From NCBI GenBank assembly GCA_910576915.1, contig CAJTJT010000003.1, positions 1-64,000 on the forward strand: a stretch of DNA of 64,000 bases, given 5' to 3'. Position numbers and translations under genes: made by a program. The DNA is from an uncultured Elusimicrobiales bacterium (lineage in GTDB: Bacteria; Elusimicrobiota; Elusimicrobia; Elusimicrobiales; Elusimicrobiaceae). The notes below the pieces were generated by a model. The model was not told the DNA's origin, did not search any database, and worked only from the letters and a program-made list of their open reading frames with translations. Below, piece after piece: positions 33,339 to 41,806 of this stretch. The stretch's first letter is position 1. The number at the start of each line of letters is the position of its first letter.

Positions 33339-33986
33339 TTACAGGTACGGGGCATATTCGGCGAAGAACGCCACCACTTTATCCATGCCTTCCACGCTGC
33401 GGTTGGCGCGGGCGAAATCCGCCGCGGTAAAACCGTCGGCCAGTTGAACGCCGGCTACCACTTTATCTTGTTCCACGGAAGCGGCCACAGCCAGGGCGCC
33501 GCCTTTGCGCATCGATTTTACTTTCAGAATGTTTTGCTGTAAATCGGTCTGTTCCAACAGGACAAAGAATTTGCCGGGGCGCAAATCAAACACTGCCTGC
33601 ACGGCGGGAATAACGCCGGAATTGTTGGCCTGGTTTTTTAAAGTGAGGATTTTCGTCGGAAATTCGTTCTTGTACAAATTGCGGATGGAGCGGGCAACGG
33701 CCTGCAAGGTGGAAGCGTCTTTGGCCAGGTGAAAAGCGTTGTTGCCGAATTTGTCCGTCGCCATTAAATAAGAGGGGTCTTGGGCGATGGATTCCAATTC
33801 GCCGAGGGTTTGCACGTCGCCGGCTTTTACGGCGGCCAGGAATTTTTCACCCATTTCGGCGTTCCGTTTCTGCAGGCTGTAAAAGCGGACCATTACATCG
33901 CGTTTATTGACTATGTCCGCCGTCGGAGCGGCTTTTACCATCGTAACCATTAAACAAGCGATTAAAATAAAAAGAATGTTTTTCAT
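33339..33986 (-). CDS. Secreted ankyrin-repeat-like protein
   Basis: 215 aa. Signal peptide at residues 1-19 (ending VKAA). Residues ~45-95 carry an ankyrin-like unit (FLAAVKAGDVQTLGEL ... DKFGNNAFHLAKDASTLQAVARSI). The rest is not recognised. Probably periplasmic and acting through protein binding. Confidence 0.65.
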   Translation of the reverse strand: MKNILFILIACLMVTMVKAAPTADIVNKRDVMVRFYSLQKRNAEMGEKFLAAVKAGDVQTLGELESIAQDPSYLMATDKFGNNAFHLAKDASTLQAVARSIRNLYKNEFPTKILTLKNQANNSGVIPAVQAVFDLRPGKFFVLLEQTDLQQNILKVKSMRKGGALAVAASVEQDKVVAGVQLADGFTAADFARANRSVEGMDKVVAFFAEYAPYL

Positions 33987-34036
33987 ATGTCCCTCTCTTA
34001 TATTACCAGTATCGCTTTTTAAGCGTAAATTTACGA

Positions 34037-34053
34037 GGGTCTTTGGTCCTAGG
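34037..34053. repeat. Short dispersed repeat GGGTCTTTGGTCC-AGG, copy 1
   Basis: 17 bp matching, in inverted orientation, 47588-47604 with one difference. Lies between the ankyrin-like gene and tRNA-Gly. Confidence 0.4.
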
Positions 34054-34169
34054 ACCTGCGGAATTTGGGCCTATATTTTTCTGGGCCCTACCTGGGGACA
34101 CGGCGTGTGGGTTCGCATGCGGACAGGGACGTGAAACGCCCCGGGCTCCCGCCCGGGGGTAATATATGC

Positions 34170-34201
34170 AAAAAAGCCCCGGACTTTTGTCCGGGGCTTT
34201 T
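34170..34201. terminator. Terminator next to tRNA-Gly
   Basis: AAAGCCCCGGAC-TTTT-GTCCGGGGCTTT, with T runs on both strands. On the minus strand it follows tRNA-Gly directly. A second GC-rich hairpin (CCCCGGGCT..CCCGGGGG) is at 34139-34160. Confidence 0.85.
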
Positions 34202-34204
34202 AAA

Positions 34205-34278
34205 TGGAGCGGGCGAAGAGAATCGAACTCTCGTCTCAACCTTGGCAAGGTCGCGTTCTACCATTGAACCACGCCCGC
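34205..34278 (-). tRNA. tRNA-Gly (GCC)
   Basis: A full cloverleaf on the minus strand: acceptor GCGGGCG/CGCCCGC, D arm with AATGGTAGA, anticodon stem CGACC/GGTTG around loop TTGCCAA (anticodon GCC), T arm GAGTTCGATTCTC, discriminator T, and an encoded CCA at 34205-34207. Confidence 0.97.
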
Positions 34279-34334
34279 GTAAATCTGTTTACCTTCAACA
34301 CTAATAGTATAACAAATTTTTTTAACTTGTACAA

Positions 34335-35288
34335 CTATTTTTTCTTAGTCGTTTTTTTAGCAGTGCCGGCGGAGGATTTTGCCCCCTGGGGCGCGGCGAT
34401 TTTCTGCTGCGTTTCCAGCTGCGGCTGTACGCCCAACAGCGTGGACGCGATGCTTTTTAAATAACGGTTGTTTTGCACCGCCGCGCGCACATACGAATTG
34501 CTGCGCAATTTTTGGAGCGCGGGGCTGGCCTGGATTACCGCGGCGGCTTCTTTCGGGTTCTTGCGGAAATACTTGCCCGAAGTACTGATCAGCAAATAGC
34601 TCATCCAGCGGCTGCCCGCCACGGCCTGCACCATTTTTTCATTGGCAAGAACGCCTTTCACCACGTCGCTTTCAAAAAAGTCATTTAGCGTATCGGCGTC
34701 CGCGGTAAAGGCAACCAGCATCTGCGGGTCGGAGAGCAGCGGCTCCACATCCGGGCGTTTTAAAAAGGCTTCAATCAGTTTGTCGTTAGCCAGCAGGTAA
34801 CGCATCATGTCCGGGTCTGCCAGGTTGGAAGAAAAGTTCATCGTCAGCGCCCACGGGGCCGCACCGATGACTTCGAAACTCTGCGGCGTAAACGTTTTGT
34901 AATTAAAACGGCTGATAATCGGCAGGGTGGAACCCAGCTGGGTAACGGCCACGCTGCGGTCGTGCCCTTCCTGCACGTTTACGACGCGCACTTCCCGGTT
35001 GGGGTTAAATTCTTTATCTTTTAACGCCAAGCCCTGCACTTGGTCCGGGTCCAGCGCCGCCACCAAATCTTCCGCGCGGTTCTTGGCAGACAAAACAAAC
35101 ACCATCGTTAAAAGCACCAAAGCCACTACGCCGATACCTACTCCCAGCAGCGTGGCATCCTGCTTTTTTCTTTCGGCGCGGGCCTCTGCCTGGGCAGCCG
35201 CAGGGACGGCCGCGGCAGAAGCGGCTTTTTTGTTTTTACGGTACTCTGCCGGATTGCGCAAGAGTTTCATCAGTTCGTCTTTTTTCAT
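34335..35288 (-). CDS. Single-pass membrane protein, unknown
   Basis: 317 aa. Charged N-terminus, one membrane helix at residues ~46-68 (LLGVGIGVVALVLLTMVFVL), then a ~250-aa, mainly helical domain with many Asp, Leu and Ala, and a Lys-rich tail (AKKTTKKK). It looks like a type II membrane protein facing the periplasm. No family recognised. Divergent from yjbQ. Confidence 0.7.
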   Translation of the reverse strand: MKKDELMKLLRNPAEYRKNKKAASAAAVPAAAQAEARAERKKQDATLLGVGIGVVALVLLTMVFVLSAKNRAEDLVAALDPDQVQGLALKDKEFNPNREVRVVNVQEGHDRSVAVTQLGSTLPIISRFNYKTFTPQSFEVIGAAPWALTMNFSSNLADPDMMRYLLANDKLIEAFLKRPDVEPLLSDPQMLVAFTADADTLNDFFESDVVKGVLANEKMVQAVAGSRWMSYLLISTSGKYFRKNPKEAAAVIQASPALQKLRSNSYVRAAVQNNRYLKSIASTLLGVQPQLETQQKIAAPQGAKSSAGTAKKTTKKK

Positions 35289-35327
35289 CTGTTTCTTCCA
35301 AGCGGACGGACCGCCTTTTAAATCAAG

Positions 35328-35333
35328 TATAAT
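35328..35333 (+). promoter_or_regulatory. -10 box of yjbQ
   Basis: TATAAT ending 7 nt before ATG 35341, implying a leaderless mRNA. No Shine-Dalgarno is present. Confidence 0.55.
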
Positions 35334-35340
35334 TTATTAT

Positions 35341-35757
35341 ATGAAATCTTATACGCAATATCTAACCGTTTGTACGGACAAACGCTATCAAATCGTCAAT
35401 ATCACGCCGCAGGTGGAAGAGGCTTTGGCCAAAAGCGGTATCCGCGAAGGGCTGTGCCTGGTGAACTCCATGCACATTACCTCCAGCGTGTTTATTAACG
35501 ACAACGAACGCGGTCTGCACGCCGATTTTTTACGCTGGACCGAGCACCTGGCCCCCTACGGCATAGACAAATACGAGCACAACCTGACCGGGGAAGACAA
35601 CGGCGACGCCCACTTAAAACGCACGCTTTTGGGGCGCGAAGTGGTGGTGGCCGTAACGGAAGGGAAGTTGGATTTCGGCCCGTGGGAAACCATTTTCTAC
35701 GGCGAATTTGACGGCCGGCGCAACAAACGGATTTTAATAAAAATTATCGGAGAATAA
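35341..35757 (+). CDS. yjbQ: YjbQ family protein (UPF0047)
   Basis: 138 aa, usual length for the family. Conserved features: GLCLVNSMHITSSVFINDNE, and the C-terminal LDFGPWETIFYGEFDGRRNKR. Family members have thiamin-phosphate-synthase side activity, but the true role is unsettled. The frame is open to 34927 upstream, antisense to the membrane protein; ATG 35341 matches the family N-terminus. The ybgC-like ATG follows 1 nt after the stop. Confidence 0.93.
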   Translation: MKSYTQYLTVCTDKRYQIVNITPQVEEALAKSGIREGLCLVNSMHITSSVFINDNERGLHADFLRWTEHLAPYGIDKYEHNLTGEDNGDAHLKRTLLGREVVVAVTEGKLDFGPWETIFYGEFDGRRNKRILIKIIGE

Positions 35758-35758
35758 C

Positions 35759-36151
35759 ATGCAAAAAACCATTTTTTACCACGATACCGACTGCGGCAAC
35801 GTAGTCTACTACGCCAACTATTTAAAATATTTCGAAGAAGCCCGCACGCTTTACATGGCCGAAAAAGGCTTTTCCGTTCCGGCTCTCATGCAGCGGGGAC
35901 TTTACTTTGTCGTCGCGCGGCAGGAAGTGGAATACAAATTTTCCGTGCGCTACGGGGACGTGATTAACGTGGACACGAAAGTATTGGAAATTTCGGACAT
36001 CAAAATTGTGTTTGAAAACATCATCACCAACCAAAACGGCCGTTTGTGCACCAAAGGCAAAACCACGCTGGTGTGCGTGAACGCTTCTGGCATGCCCGTA
36101 CCCATGGGGGCCGACGTAAAAGCCGCGTTGGGGCCTGCAATCCAGGCGTAA
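35759..36151 (+). CDS. ybgC: YbgC/FadM-type acyl-CoA thioesterase
   Basis: 130 aa hot-dog fold. The family motif YHDTDCGNVVYYANYLKYFEEAR is at the N-terminus, with catalytic Asp in HDTD. It hydrolyses acyl-CoA or acyl-ACP thioesters. It sits in a two-gene unit with yjbQ; GGAG overlaps the yjbQ stop. Confidence 0.92.
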   Translation: MQKTIFYHDTDCGNVVYYANYLKYFEEARTLYMAEKGFSVPALMQRGLYFVVARQEVEYKFSVRYGDVINVDTKVLEISDIKIVFENIITNQNGRLCTKGKTTLVCVNASGMPVPMGADVKAALGPAIQA

Positions 36152-36173
36152 AACGAACCTTCTTTTGACGCCC

Positions 36174-36208
36174 GGGGCAACACGCTTTCGCAGTGTTGCC
36201 CCGTTTTG
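36174..36208 (+). terminator. Terminator of yjbQ-ybgC
   Basis: GGGGCAACAC/GTGTTGCCCC hairpin with GTTTTG. Confidence 0.8.
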
Positions 36209-36250
36209 CAAAACAGTCCGGCGGCCCGGGAATTTATATTATTAATAAAT

Positions 36251-36772
36251 TTAAATTTTACGATATGTATATCCCAGAGAAGCACACACGGCCTTACATT
36301 CGGCAGAAACCGTGTTTGACATTTCAGTACAGGTTATTTCCCCCGGACGTGAAGAATGGTCCAACCAAACAGCCCAACCGCAATTATTTTCATAATAATG
36401 TTCTTTATAGGTTATACACCACACCCACCCAAACGGAGCGTGATACAGGGCACATTGATGATGATTCCAACCGGAAATACTGGTATTACCGCCAACTCCC
36501 CCGGGGGCTTTGATATCCAAATCGTGAAAATTCTCCGTATAGTGACCATTTTCTAACCAATATATTTCTTCCGCCTGTTGGATGCTTTTTACTATCGGCA
36601 GCAGAACCGCCATGCGGGACTTTAACACCGCTTTTTGGTACTGCGGCAGCGCCACAGCCGACAAAATACCAATAATAAGTACGACAACCAATAATTCGAT
36701 TAAAGTAAAACCTTTTCTATTAAACGACCTGGATTCCGGCTCCATGGCCGGAATGACGGCATTTTTATACAT
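36251..36772 (-). CDS. Type IV pilin-like protein with REP-derived leader
   Basis: 173 aa. An unusually long leader (MYKNAVIPAMEPESRSFNRKG, 21 residues) precedes FTLIELLVVV; cleavage is expected at G21/F22. The globular domain is rich in Trp, Tyr and Cys. The leader codons VIPAMEPES fall on a palindromic repeat (36733-36754). ATG 36772 has GGGGG nine nt upstream, the same spacing as the pilin at 17122. Single-gene cassette with the same T12 promoter. Confidence 0.9.
   Translation of the reverse strand: MYKNAVIPAMEPESRSFNRKGFTLIELLVVVLIIGILSAVALPQYQKAVLKSRMAVLLPIVKSIQQAEEIYWLENGHYTENFHDLDIKAPGGVGGNTSISGWNHHQCALYHAPFGWVWCITYKEHYYENNCGWAVWLDHSSRPGEITCTEMSNTVSAECKAVCASLGYTYRKI
36733..36754. repeat. 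REP-like palindrome inside the prepilin leader
   Basis: ATTCCGGC (36733-36740) and GCCGGAAT (36747-36754) around a 6-nt loop, with GG before and GACGGC after. It fits the GGAT-stem-ATGAC repeat layout seen in intergenic regions of this window. Confidence 0.65.
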
Positions 36773-36807
36773 GAGAGATATCCCCCTTCTACTCAGAATT
36801 ATCCCCT

Positions 36808-36835
36808 ATGTTATCAAAAAAAAAAAACGGGTCAA
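36808..36835 (-). promoter_or_regulatory. Pilin promoter with T12 spacer (cassette 2)
   Basis: Minus strand TTGACC (36830-36835), 16-nt spacer with twelve T, TAACAT (36808-36813). Same -35 and spacer as cassette 1. Confidence 0.65.
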
Positions 36836-36837
36836 GA

Positions 36838-36920
36838 CCCCGCGCCGGGGCTCCCCTCTTGTCCGCGCCCTTCTGATTAGTTTAAGCCACTCTGTTTGGG
36901 ACATGTCGCCAATTATGAAC
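36838..36920. repeat. Upstream repeat of pilin cassette 2
   Basis: Includes CTTCTGATTAGTTTAAGC and CACTCTGTTTGGGACATG, similar to the block upstream of the first pilin and to units of the repeat after dgt (CTTCTGATTAGTGAAGC). Confidence 0.55.
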
Positions 36921-36947
36921 AGGCCAGCTTTCCCCGCAATCAACAAC

Positions 36948-36978
36948 AAAAAACGCCCCGGGGAAAACCTCCGGGGCG
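36948..36978 (-). terminator. Terminator of pheST unit
   Basis: CGCCCCGG/CCGGGGCG hairpin followed by TTTTTTG on the minus strand. Confidence 0.85.
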
Positions 36979-37007
36979 GTAAAAAACTTCCATCAAAAAC
37001 CCAAACG

Positions 37008-37268
37008 TCAGACGATTTTTTTCTCTTCCTCTTGCGCTTTGGCGATTTCTTTTTCCAGCTTGCCCGCCAAGCGTTTTAGCACCGTCTGCGCGTTCTTTTT
37101 CCATTCTTTCAGCGCGCGGACTTCGCCGTCCGTTTCTTTCCATTTTTCCGCACCGTTCTCCAGCGCGCGCACGCGCGCTTTCAGCGCGGCGTTCTCGCCT
37201 TGGAGCTCTTTCTGGCGGGCGACCATTTTGGAAATTAACAGTTCCAACTGTTTGAGTTTTTCTTGCAT
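37008..37268 (-). CDS. Small coiled-coil protein (ZapB-like)
   Basis: 86 aa, almost entirely heptad-repeat helix (MQEKLKQLELLISKMVARQK ... ALKARVRALENGAEKW). It starts 1 nt after the pheT stop. The size and pattern recall ZapB-type division proteins, often found with ZapA after pheT, but sequence alone cannot prove this. Last gene of the pheS-pheT unit. Confidence 0.7.
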   Translation of the reverse strand: MQEKLKQLELLISKMVARQKELQGENAALKARVRALENGAEKWKETDGEVRALKEWKKNAQTVLKRLAGKLEKEIAKAQEEEKKIV

Positions 37269-37269
37269 A

Positions 37270-39654
37270 TTATCTCAGTTCCGCACCCGTTTGCGTGCGC
37301 AACTGTTCGACGATGCGGTTAAACGCTTCGTCAATTTCTTTATCTTTAAGCGTATGTTCGGGGTGCGAAAACGCGAGCGAGAACGTAACGCTCTTTTTGC
37401 CTTCGGGCAAGTGTTCGCCTTGATACAAATCAATCAATTTGTACGAAAGGCTGACGTCGAGCGGTGTTTTATCCAGGGCGGACGCGATTTGCGCGTACGT
37501 CACGGACTTATCTACCACGACGGACAAATCGCGTAAAGACGGAGGGAACACCGGCAAATCTTTGGCCGGTTTAAAATCCTGCGCGCTGTACGCTTTTTCA
37601 ATCAGTTTAGTGGCAAATTCAAACACCCATACGTCCTGCGTTTTAATGCCGAACGCTTTTAGCGTCAGCGGGTGGAGTTTGCCGAAAAGCCCAATCGTTT
37701 TGCCGCCCAGCACGATATCCATGCAAATTTTGGGGTGCATGTACCCGGGGACGTTTTTGGACGGAACGAGCGACACACCGTCCACATCCGCCAAAAGCGC
37801 GCCGACCAACCCTTTAAGCAAATAAAAATCCACGGGGCGTTCTTTCGCGCCGAAGAATTTTTCCTGCTCCAGCGTGCCCGAAAGCACACCGGCGACGCTG
37901 TACCCTTCCACAGGGAAGCCCTTAATGGACTGGAACGTTTTAGTGGTTTCGAACAGGGCCAAATTGTTGTTGCCAAAGCGCAGGTTGCTTTCTACGTTTT
38001 TAAGCAAAGACGGAAGCAGCGTCGGGCGCAGATAATCCCACCCCTGTGCGAGCGCGTTTTTAACCTTAATGCAGAACTTCGGGTCGAAACCGAACGCTTT
38101 AATTTCTTTTTCACCTACGAAATCGATATTTTTGCATTCGCAGAAGCCAAAACCAATCAGTTCGCGCGCGAATTTTTTGCCGAGATCGATTCCTTTCGGG
38201 TTTTCGGCAAACGCGAGGCTCGCTTTGGTGGCGCTGACGGGAATCATGTCATACCCGGCAAAGCGCGCGGCCTCTTCCGCCAGGTCCCATTTGTGGTTTA
38301 AATCACGGCGGTGGGACGGGGCTTTAAAGGTCCATTTTTCGCCGTCCGCGTTAAATTCAGCGGCCAGGCGGGAGAAAATTTCTTTCAGTCTTTCTTCCGG
38401 GATTTGCGCGCCCAAAATAGCGTTAATCTCCGCGGGCGTAAATGTTACCGCCGGGTTTTCGAATTTTTCGGGGTACACGTCGTTAATTTCCGAGGCTGTA
38501 CCGCCGCAAATCTGCATAAACAAATCGCTCGCGCGGCGCATGGCGAGGGCCGCGCCTTCAATGTCCGTACCGCGTTCAAACCGCTGGGAAGAATCGGACG
38601 AAACGGCGAATTTTTTGACCGTTTTGTTTACCGTCGGCGGATTGAAATACGCGGCTTCGATAAAAATATCCTGCGTATCGTCTTTAATTCCGCTGTCGAG
38701 GCCGCCCATAATCCCCGCCAAAGCGGTGGGTTTCTTTTCGTCGGCAATCATCAGGCAGTTGGGGTTCAGTTCCAGTTCGCGGCCGCCCAAAATCGTAAAT
38801 TTTTCGCCTTCTTCGGCGTTACGCACAACCACTTTGCCGCCTTCCACTTCGCGCAAATCAAACGCGTGCAGGGGGTTGCCCAGTTCAAACATGACGTAGT
38901 TGGTTACGTCGACAAGCGCGTTTTTGGGGTTGAGGCCCATCGCGGCCAGACGGGTTTTCATCCATTCGGGCGATTCGGCGTTTTTCACACCGCGGATAAC
39001 CCGCCCCATGTAGCGCGGGCAGCCCCGCGGGTTTCTGATTTCCACATCTAACGCCTTGCCTTCGCCTTGAATCTCTTTGATTTCCGGCAGTTTGACGGGT
39101 TTGTTTAAGAGAGCCCCCAGTTCGCGCGCTACGCCCAAATGGGACAACAAATCCGGGCGGTTGGACGTAATTTCCAAATCAAACAGAGAATCCGGCTTAC
39201 CGTAAAGCGAAGAAACGTCCGTACCGAGTTCCAAGTTTTCGTCCAACACCATAATGCCGCGGGCGCGGGTCTGCGTGAGGCCCAACTCGTCCGACGAGCA
39301 AATCATCCCTTCCGATTCCACCCCGCGGATAACGGCCGGTTTTAAAACTTCTTTGCCAAGCCGCGCACCTACGCGGGCCAAAGGCACTTTTTGGCCGACG
39401 GCCACATTCGGCGCGCCGCACACCACGCGCTGCGTTTTGCCGCCGCCCAGGTCCAGCGTGACGAGGTGCAAATGGTCGGAATTGGGGTGGTCCTCAATTT
39501 TGACAATTTGCGCCACGTTTACGCCTTCGAAATCCGCGCCCGTGGTTTCCACGGAGGCGACTTCAATGCCGAGGTCCGTCAGTTTTTTGACGAGTTCTTC
39601 GGGGGTTAAATCCAAATCGATGAAATCTTTCAGCCAAGAGTAAAGTATCTTCAT
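37270..39654 (-). CDS. pheT: Phenylalanyl-tRNA synthetase beta subunit
   Basis: 794 aa, full length. N-terminal tRNA-binding OB domain (VAQIVKIEDHPNSDHLHLV, VVCGAPNV), B3/B4 editing domain, B5, and C-terminal anticodon-binding FDX domain (PPSLRDLSVVVDK ... LPEGKKSVTFSLAF). ATG 39654 has AAGGA 8 nt upstream; the TTG at 39660 would leave only 2 nt. Follows pheS by 11 bp. Confidence 0.97.
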   Translation of the reverse strand: MKILYSWLKDFIDLDLTPEELVKKLTDLGIEVASVETTGADFEGVNVAQIVKIEDHPNSDHLHLVTLDLGGGKTQRVVCGAPNVAVGQKVPLARVGARLGKEVLKPAVIRGVESEGMICSSDELGLTQTRARGIMVLDENLELGTDVSSLYGKPDSLFDLEITSNRPDLLSHLGVARELGALLNKPVKLPEIKEIQGEGKALDVEIRNPRGCPRYMGRVIRGVKNAESPEWMKTRLAAMGLNPKNALVDVTNYVMFELGNPLHAFDLREVEGGKVVVRNAEEGEKFTILGGRELELNPNCLMIADEKKPTALAGIMGGLDSGIKDDTQDIFIEAAYFNPPTVNKTVKKFAVSSDSSQRFERGTDIEGAALAMRRASDLFMQICGGTASEINDVYPEKFENPAVTFTPAEINAILGAQIPEERLKEIFSRLAAEFNADGEKWTFKAPSHRRDLNHKWDLAEEAARFAGYDMIPVSATKASLAFAENPKGIDLGKKFARELIGFGFCECKNIDFVGEKEIKAFGFDPKFCIKVKNALAQGWDYLRPTLLPSLLKNVESNLRFGNNNLALFETTKTFQSIKGFPVEGYSVAGVLSGTLEQEKFFGAKERPVDFYLLKGLVGALLADVDGVSLVPSKNVPGYMHPKICMDIVLGGKTIGLFGKLHPLTLKAFGIKTQDVWVFEFATKLIEKAYSAQDFKPAKDLPVFPPSLRDLSVVVDKSVTYAQIASALDKTPLDVSLSYKLIDLYQGEHLPEGKKSVTFSLAFSHPEHTLKDKEIDEAFNRIVEQLRTQTGAELR

Positions 39655-39665
39655 TTGCAAAATCC

Positions 39666-40706
39666 TTAAAACTGTTTCAGCACGCGCAAATCGTTTTCGT
39701 AGAACGTGCGGATGTCTTTGATGTTAAGCATCATCATCGCCAAGCGTTCCACGCCCATACCGAACGCGTAACCGCTGTATTCTTCGGGGTCGATACCGCA
39801 GTTGCGCAGTACGTTGGGGTGCACCACGCCCGCGCCGAGCATTTCAATCCAGCCGCTGCCTTTGCAGACGTTGCAGCCTTTGCCCTGGCAGAATACGCAT
39901 TTTACGTCCACTTCCACGCTGGGTTCCGTAAACGGGAAGAACGACGGGCGGAAACGGATTTCGGCTTTGTTGCCAAACAGCCCTTTCATAAATGCGGTCA
40001 AATCGCTTTTGAGGTCGGCCAGGCTGACGTTTTTATCCACGTACAACCCTTCGATTTGGTGGAACACGGGGCTGTGGGTGGCGTCCAGGCTGTCGTTTCT
40101 AAACACGCGGCCGGGGGCCATAATGCGCAGCGGCGGTTTGTGTTTTTCCATATACCGGCTCTGCACGTTAGAAGTGTGCGTGCGGAGCACGAGAGGCATT
40201 TTTCCGTCCACAAAAAACGTATCCTGCGCGTCGCGCGCGGGGTGGTGGAGCGGAATGTTGAGCAAATCAAAATTGTGTTTTTCGTCTTCCACCCACGGTC
40301 CTTCGGCCCATTCAAAACCCAAGCGGGACAAGATATCCGTCATGCGGTCCTGCGCCACGGAAAGCGGATGGCGGTGGCCCTTGGCCACGGGGTAACCGGG
40401 CAGCGTTAAATCGATTTCGGTTTTGTTAAGTTCGTCGTTAATTTGTTTGGCGGCAAAAAATTCCGTCTTTTCGTCCAGCATGGCGGACAAAGACGCTTTC
40501 AGCGCGTTGCCCAGCGGGCCGGCGGTTTTTTTGTCTTCGATAGAAAAATCTTTGAGGCCTTTTAAAAGTTCGGTCAAAGCCCCTTTGCGCCCGAGGGCGG
40601 CCACGCGCAGTTCTTCCACGGCGGACAGAGAATCCGCCTGCGCGATTTTATTTTTATATTCCTGCTCTATAGCACCGCAGGACGTTTGAAATTCTTGGAT
40701 AGTCAT
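39666..40706 (-). CDS. pheS: Phenylalanyl-tRNA synthetase alpha subunit
   Basis: 346 aa. Class II motifs: HPLSVAQDRMTDI, motif 2 VFRNDSLDATHSPVFHQIEG, motif 3 GMGVERLAMM. A Cys-rich insert (CVFCQGKGCNVCKGSG) could bind zinc and is not in most PheS. ATG 40706 is preceded 7 nt earlier by TATAAT (40714-40719), so the mRNA may be leaderless; the open frame runs to 40769 without support. Confidence 0.96.
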   Translation of the reverse strand: MTIQEFQTSCGAIEQEYKNKIAQADSLSAVEELRVAALGRKGALTELLKGLKDFSIEDKKTAGPLGNALKASLSAMLDEKTEFFAAKQINDELNKTEIDLTLPGYPVAKGHRHPLSVAQDRMTDILSRLGFEWAEGPWVEDEKHNFDLLNIPLHHPARDAQDTFFVDGKMPLVLRTHTSNVQSRYMEKHKPPLRIMAPGRVFRNDSLDATHSPVFHQIEGLYVDKNVSLADLKSDLTAFMKGLFGNKAEIRFRPSFFPFTEPSVEVDVKCVFCQGKGCNVCKGSGWIEMLGAGVVHPNVLRNCGIDPEEYSGYAFGMGVERLAMMMLNIKDIRTFYENDLRVLKQF

Positions 40707-40713
40707 ATATTTT

Positions 40714-40719
40714 ATTATA
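40714..40719 (-). promoter_or_regulatory. -10 box of pheS
   Basis: TATAAT on the minus strand ending 7 nt before the pheS ATG, same geometry as yjbQ, rplU and dgt. Confidence 0.55.
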
Positions 40720-40816
40720 GTATTTTCGGCGGACGTATAGGAGAGTTTGCAAAAAACAACGGAACGCAAACAAAGATTTGTGCGTTCCGTGTTACCGTAA
40801 AATTTTCCGCCGGTGG

Positions 40817-41491
40817 TTATTTTGCGTCTTTATAGTATGCTTTTACGCCCAGCAAAATAATTTTGGCCAAACGTTCCGCATCTTCTTTGCTGTGCAGACG
40901 GCTGACGCAGGGCATGGTATTTTTGCTGATCAGTTTAAGCACATGCTGTTCGAAATACACGTCCAGCATAATGCTGGAAGACAACCCGGACACCAGTGCC
41001 ATCACATCTTTGGCCGAGCCTTTGGGCAGGAGCCCTTTTTTCTCTTCGGCCTGCAGGGTGGCGGCCAATTTTTCATGCGTGTTTTTATGGTTTTTGGGAG
41101 GCGTTAAACTTTTGGCGTTTAGCGTGTAAGCAATCATTTGAAGCACAAATTTGGAATGGATAGGATCGCGCGTAAAAAAATCCAGGTGAGAGAGGAGCCC
41201 CTTGCGGATAATATCCTCCGGCCCCAGCGCTTCTTTGCCCACGATATCCAGCAACGTGCAGAACGCTTCTTCATGTTCCTCGATAATACTGTGGCACAGG
41301 TCTTCTTTATTCTTGAAGTAATAATATAAAACGGGTTTGGTAACGTTCACTTTTTCCGCGATTTCGCGCATGGACACTTTATCCAGCCCTTTTTCAGCCA
41401 TCAGCGCAAACGCCGCTTTTTTAATAGCGGTACGCATACGCGTTTCACGTTCGGTCTTATCGGTCTTTTCGGGTTCAATGTTTTTAGCCAT
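40817..41491 (-). CDS. TetR-family transcriptional regulator
   Basis: 224 aa. N-terminal helix-turn-helix at residues ~20-65 (IKKAAFALMAEKG...SMREIAEKVNVTKPVLYYYFKNKEDL), typical of TetR. The C-terminal ligand domain is unrecognised. A palindrome TTACC...GGTAA overlaps its own promoter (41496-41511), implying autorepression. The same motif occurs at the ATP synthase operon (62447). Confidence 0.92.
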   Translation of the reverse strand: MAKNIEPEKTDKTERETRMRTAIKKAAFALMAEKGLDKVSMREIAEKVNVTKPVLYYYFKNKEDLCHSIIEEHEEAFCTLLDIVGKEALGPEDIIRKGLLSHLDFFTRDPIHSKFVLQMIAYTLNAKSLTPPKNHKNTHEKLAATLQAEEKKGLLPKGSAKDVMALVSGLSSSIMLDVYFEQHVLKLISKNTMPCVSRLHSKEDAERLAKIILLGVKAYYKDAK

Positions 41492-41495
41492 ATGT

Positions 41496-41511
41496 TTTAC
41501 CTACCGGTAAG
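41496..41511. promoter_or_regulatory. Putative TetR operator at its own promoter
   Basis: TTTACCTACCGGTAAG, an imperfect palindrome just before the start codon and just downstream of the extended -10 TGGTATACT (41515-41523, minus). It shares TTACC-A-CGGTAAGTA with the site at 62447. Confidence 0.6.
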
Positions 41512-41514
41512 TAC

Positions 41515-41523
41515 AGTATACCA
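41515..41523 (-). promoter_or_regulatory. Extended -10 promoter of tetR
   Basis: TGGTATACT on the minus strand, with a weak TTGCTT 18 nt upstream of the hexamer. Confidence 0.55.
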
Positions 41524-41581
41524 AACACACTATTTTGTAAGCAATAAGGTTATTTTGATTAGAAGGGGAAAAAGCTGTCCT

Positions 41582-41805
41582 GCGGCAAACAGAATAACAT
41601 TGTAGATGATTATATGATTTTTCAAAACCGTTTTTAGTTGGCGGGATTTAGTTGGGCGTATAGGCGTGCCTGAATGGCACGTCAAGCCCAAGAGACCGAC
41701 AAATAAACAGGTTTTGGAAAATTGTTTATCCTAATAAGCAAGAACGGGCAGAAAAATACTTTCTGCCCGTTCTGCGAATTATAGAAGGTAAGTACAGTCG
41801 TTATA
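41582..41805 (-). repeat. Structured 3' repeat element, copy 2
   Basis: Outer stem TTTTTCAAAACC (41618-41629)/GGTTTTGGAAAA (41710-41721), stem C TTGGGC (41652-41657)/GCCCAA (41686-41691), invariant apical hairpin at 41663-41683, and a separate long hairpin GAACGGGCAGAAA/TTTCTGCCCGTTC (41742-41754/41760-41772). It abuts the stop codon of murC. Stem sequences differ from copy 1 on both sides but still pair. Confidence 0.8.
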
Positions 41806-41806
41806 A

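Noticed and set aside
34927..35340. Upstream extension of yjbQ to 34927
   Set aside because: It is antisense to the membrane-protein gene and adds over 130 residues foreign to the family.
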